This document shows positions 7,601-8,701 of a DNA stretch of 8,701 nucleotides, piece after piece. The stretch is taken from positions 1 through 8,701 of the forward strand of contig JAFYAD010000157.1 in NCBI GenBank assembly GCA_017540915.1. The letters run 5' to 3'. This DNA is from Lachnospiraceae bacterium. GTDB lineage: Bacteria > Bacillota_A > Clostridia > Lachnospirales > Lachnospiraceae. Both the position numbers and the translations under genes were made by a program. The notes below the pieces were generated by a model. It saw only the letters and a program-made list of their open reading frames with translations, was not told the origin of the DNA and searched no databases. The first letter of the stretch is position 1. Each line of letters opens with the position of its first letter.

Positions 7601-7898
7601 TTACGTGAACACATACAGATATCCCGGTGATGAAGACTTTTCTATGTCGGAAATGAAGTATTCGGACAGCGACGGCGTAAACAACCTTACAGGAGCATTC
7701 GGTAATAACGGATTGTTTGTTTTGAAATGCGATCCTGATAAATCAACGGGATCATTTGCGATAGATTATAGTTTTGTATGTGGATTTTATAATTTTATAA
7801 GCGGTAATACCAGTCAATCAATAAAAGTGCTTGATGTGTTGACATTTAAGCAAGGGGATATAGAAAACTACATTTATGCGCACTCAATTCCGGAATGA
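4617..7898 (+). CDS. Secreted FecR-domain, Ig-like and BspA-type repeat protein (full-length paralogue of the first gene)
   Basis: A 1093-residue exported protein. ATG at 4617 is preceded by GGAG with five bases of spacing. A signal peptide covers residues 1 to about 29-31 (basic start, hydrophobic core, cleavage after SAA or ATA). A FecR domain spans about 35-185 (LEQIEGTVTL, LYNGDKMSTD, STMVTGVRGTIGI, FILEGKVELAS). A linker follows, with 11 consecutive Gly at 286-296. An Ig-like domain spans about 306-406 (YQWYKAD, then YYYCIVTS), and a Thr-rich joint precedes the segment shared with the first gene (DVGFTTITLDEVT at 425-437). The fibronectin-like part is 478-548, four BspA-type repeats are 611-710, and the beta-rich tail is 711-1093. 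There is no sortase motif, membrane anchor or cell-wall-binding repeat. FecR domains are best known from iron-dicitrate signalling, but no FecI or TonB partner is seen here, so a general extracellular sensing or structural role is more likely. It starts 23 bases after the HD-GYP gene. Confidence 0.9.
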   Translation: MKTIKRLTALIMVFGMVIGNTGSIHLSAATAKGTTLRLEQIEGTVTLKNSNDTAKSVKSGMKLYNGDKMSTDKSSYAYISLDGTKAVKVDESSSVSIKQNGTENEVMVNSGSLMFNVTVPLTKKESLNIRTSTMVTGVRGTIGIADRISDEESEIFILEGKVELASIDSKTGKATAVSISAGEKGLCRRIPAKFDNIEIPNVLEQKFSEDDIPDYAVIEIGRNLDIQNRLKQDGVLDVEKILKRYRELGDTGTYITIGTPVTPNTVSTDQAKPVSQNTADREESSGGGGGGGGGGGAGGTANTETAVKISITSATGGGKTYTYGDTITPLVIDATTDVAGAITTYQWYKADSLTANGTEIPGATSSTYTPESEIGTKYYYCIVTSVRSANSTLQTTKKSDVMDVTVNKIKTTTTTSAPVMPQDADVGFTTITLDEVTIAALNRNPINADGGKISLMGLKHYNSMDEEHLFVRKLDAPVIMAPPAVTDNRVVEYGKTQMDNPADDDIEWQESRTFTGLTPGMEYHFYTRVAATDYYEAGPKSAPIDISTKGGGQYSSLEETDANNLKYVFDLSEYDGSVSANAVIDGGGNQGTVTVENLEIPETIKYYDVDVKVTEIKDNAFYNNNNLINVVIPDSVEVIGAYAFGNCRNIENIQFGKGLKYIDDSAFASCEKVEEIVLQEGLEGIGTHAFANDSSLKAVFLPSTLQTVSGNEQMGSIFYNVPDTLKTYCRVSGNAIPGPKSGWEEYWNRFSGGPGDVYYTFWYKEDPEKNEVTLYSPESKYLTEDGSTQLTVEVPFTSVYSEDYPDGSTEYNEGDNTGFCVFEAKATNYIGVINSACLNWALDKYDKVIIPEGNVAMMDGDVLIPQDTELLVEGDFATEAFMFLYENDTVSYNSLYFAHYHDDANNVLTNNGTIRVTGNLYTANMAFNALVGENSQRTEDYMSTIVSQGKIELLDDSKFYIYSAEEGIQRQHANSVSSNACMYIDDITVSGNSAIYVNTYRYPGDEDFSMSEMKYSDSDGVNNLTGAFGNNGLFVLKCDPDKSTGSFAIDYSFVCGFYNFISGNTSQSIKVLDVLTFKQGDIENYIYAHSIPE
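5472..5513 (+). repeat. Polyglycine linker tract (GGN-rich)
   Basis: Eleven consecutive Gly codons (5472-5504) are followed by Ala-Gly-Gly. They use mixed GGA, GGC and GGT codons. The tract separates the FecR-containing N-terminal half from the Ig-like domain and presumably acts as a flexible hinge. The imperfect codon mix makes simple slippage less likely than in a pure triplet run. Confidence 0.85.
6447..6746 (+). repeat. Four BspA-type (LRR_5-like) repeats in the FecR protein
   Basis: The same repeat pattern as in the first gene, but with only four full units. The conserved Phe falls at residues 621, 644, 667 and 690, with an exact spacing of 23. The array closes with LQTVSGN, equivalent to the VAAVSGD cap of the paralogue. 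Confidence 0.82.
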
Positions 7899-7922
7899 TA
7901 GATGTGAAAGGAGAAATAAAAA

Positions 7923-8701
7923 ATGAAAAAAATGTTCAAAGGTATCACAGGTTTGTTTTTGAGTGTGGCTATGATAGTTGCGCTCACGTTTTTTGTACCA
8001 CAGGAGGCTTTCGCTGCACAGGGTGATCCATACGGCATAGCATATTCTGATTATGTTTTGTGCGATGACGGCACAATGCTGGTGGCAGATCCGAGTCACA
8101 ATGTTATCTGGAAGTGCAATAAAAAGGGAAAATACAGTGTTTTCGCGGGAGTGAAGGAAAAAGCCGGAGCGACAGACGGAAAGGCAAAGAAAGCCCTGTT
8201 CAACGCGCCTTGGGGAATAGCTGAATACGGAAACGGATTTCTGGTGTCGGATTCGGAAAACGGAAGTCTCCGTTATATTGCCAAAAATAAGGGGACAACT
8301 CTTAAGGTAAAAGGCTATAAATTCGTGCGTCCCACAGGCATGACCAGCGACGGAGAGGGCAGTGTATATGTTTCAGATACGGGAAATGCCTGCGTTGTGA
8401 AGGTTGATGCCAAGGGTAAGGCAGTGGTTGTAGCCGGTACAAAGGGCAAAGAGGGCTGCACAGACAACAAAAAGGCAAAGAAGGCTCTTTTGACAGAGCC
8501 CACCGGTCTTGCATATGAAGGCGGTACTCTCTATATCGCAGATTCCGGAAACCATCGTATCGTTAGTTTGGAAAAGGATAAGCTTACGACCATAGCCGGC
8601 GCTAAAAAGGGAATAGAGGAAGATAAGGACGGCAAGGCATTGAATGCCAGATTCTCAAATCCACAGGGATTGTGCGCATATAACGGCAAGCTCTATATAG
8701 C
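7923..8701 (+). CDS. Secreted NHL-type beta-propeller protein, N-terminal part (3' end outside window)
   Basis: An open frame of 259 codons runs off the window end. AAGGAG at 7908-7913 lies nine bases before the ATG at 7923. Residues 1-31 are a clear signal peptide (MKKMFKG, a hydrophobic core, and cleavage after AFA). The mature part shows successive NHL-like blades: PYGIAYSD/MLVADPSHNVIWK (36-64), APWGIAEYG/FLVSDSENGSLRYI (95-119), RPTGMTSDG/VYVSDTGNACVVKV (136-161), EPTGLAYEG/LYIADSGNHRIVSL (192-216), and the start of another at NPQGLCAYNGKLYI (246-259). NHL propellers form binding platforms or, in some families, enzymes. No catalytic assignment can be made. It lies 24 bases after the FecR/BspA gene and is probably co-transcribed with it. 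C-terminal domains or anchors could lie beyond the window. Confidence 0.85.
   Translation, partial: MKKMFKGITGLFLSVAMIVALTFFVPQEAFAAQGDPYGIAYSDYVLCDDGTMLVADPSHNVIWKCNKKGKYSVFAGVKEKAGATDGKAKKALFNAPWGIAEYGNGFLVSDSENGSLRYIAKNKGTTLKVKGYKFVRPTGMTSDGEGSVYVSDTGNACVVKVDAKGKAVVVAGTKGKEGCTDNKKAKKALLTEPTGLAYEGGTLYIADSGNHRIVSLEKDKLTTIAGAKKGIEEDKDGKALNARFSNPQGLCAYNGKLYI

Noticed and set aside
6900..7898. Apparent AT-rich shift at the end of the FecR/BspA gene, suggesting recent transfer
   Set aside because: Spot counts of single lines are lower in GC than the enzyme genes (15 of 60 at 7741-7800 against 28 of 60 at 2941-3000), but the reading frame and homology continue smoothly. Asn/Tyr/Ile-rich beta structure can explain it.
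8302..8555. Overlapping minus-strand frames near the right end
   Set aside because: They are antisense to the NHL propeller gene, whose repeated blades and signal peptide make it the clear coding frame.

Overview
The window reads as accessory sequence from a Gram-positive clostridium, most likely a Lachnospiraceae member such as a Butyrivibrio-like gut or rumen anaerobe. This placement rests on protein style only: BspA-type leucine-rich-repeat surface proteins, clostridial-type fibronectin-like linkers, strong AGGAG ribosome sites, TTG starts and moderate GC. No taxonomic marker gene is present. All five genes lie on the + strand and fill almost the whole window. The gaps are 43 bases, an 11-base overlap, 23 bases and 24 bases. 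I see no terminator or convincing promoter between them, so they look like one transcription unit that continues beyond both edges.

Layout: (1) bases 1-2215 hold the C-terminal part of a large secreted protein with a fibronectin-like segment, seven BspA-type repeats and a long beta-rich tail. (2) 2259-3152 encodes a metallo-beta-lactamase-fold hydrolase with an intact metal-binding motif, of the kind that includes cyclic-nucleotide phosphodiesterases. (3) 3142-4593 encodes a cytoplasmic GAF plus HD-GYP protein, a probable cyclic-di-GMP phosphodiesterase with an approximately 90-residue insertion inside its catalytic domain. (4) 4617-7898 encodes a full-length paralogue of the first protein: signal peptide, FecR domain, polyglycine linker, Ig-like domain, fibronectin-like segment, four BspA-type repeats and the same tail. 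(5) From 7923 to the window end runs the N-terminal part of a secreted NHL-type beta-propeller protein.

The arrangement suggests a surface and signalling module. Two related FecR/BspA exoproteins and an exported propeller are encoded together with two cytoplasmic enzymes that plausibly hydrolyse second messengers. How, or whether, the outside and inside parts communicate cannot be read from the sequence. No transmembrane receptor, sigma factor or nucleotide cyclase is encoded in the window, so any such partner would have to lie outside it.
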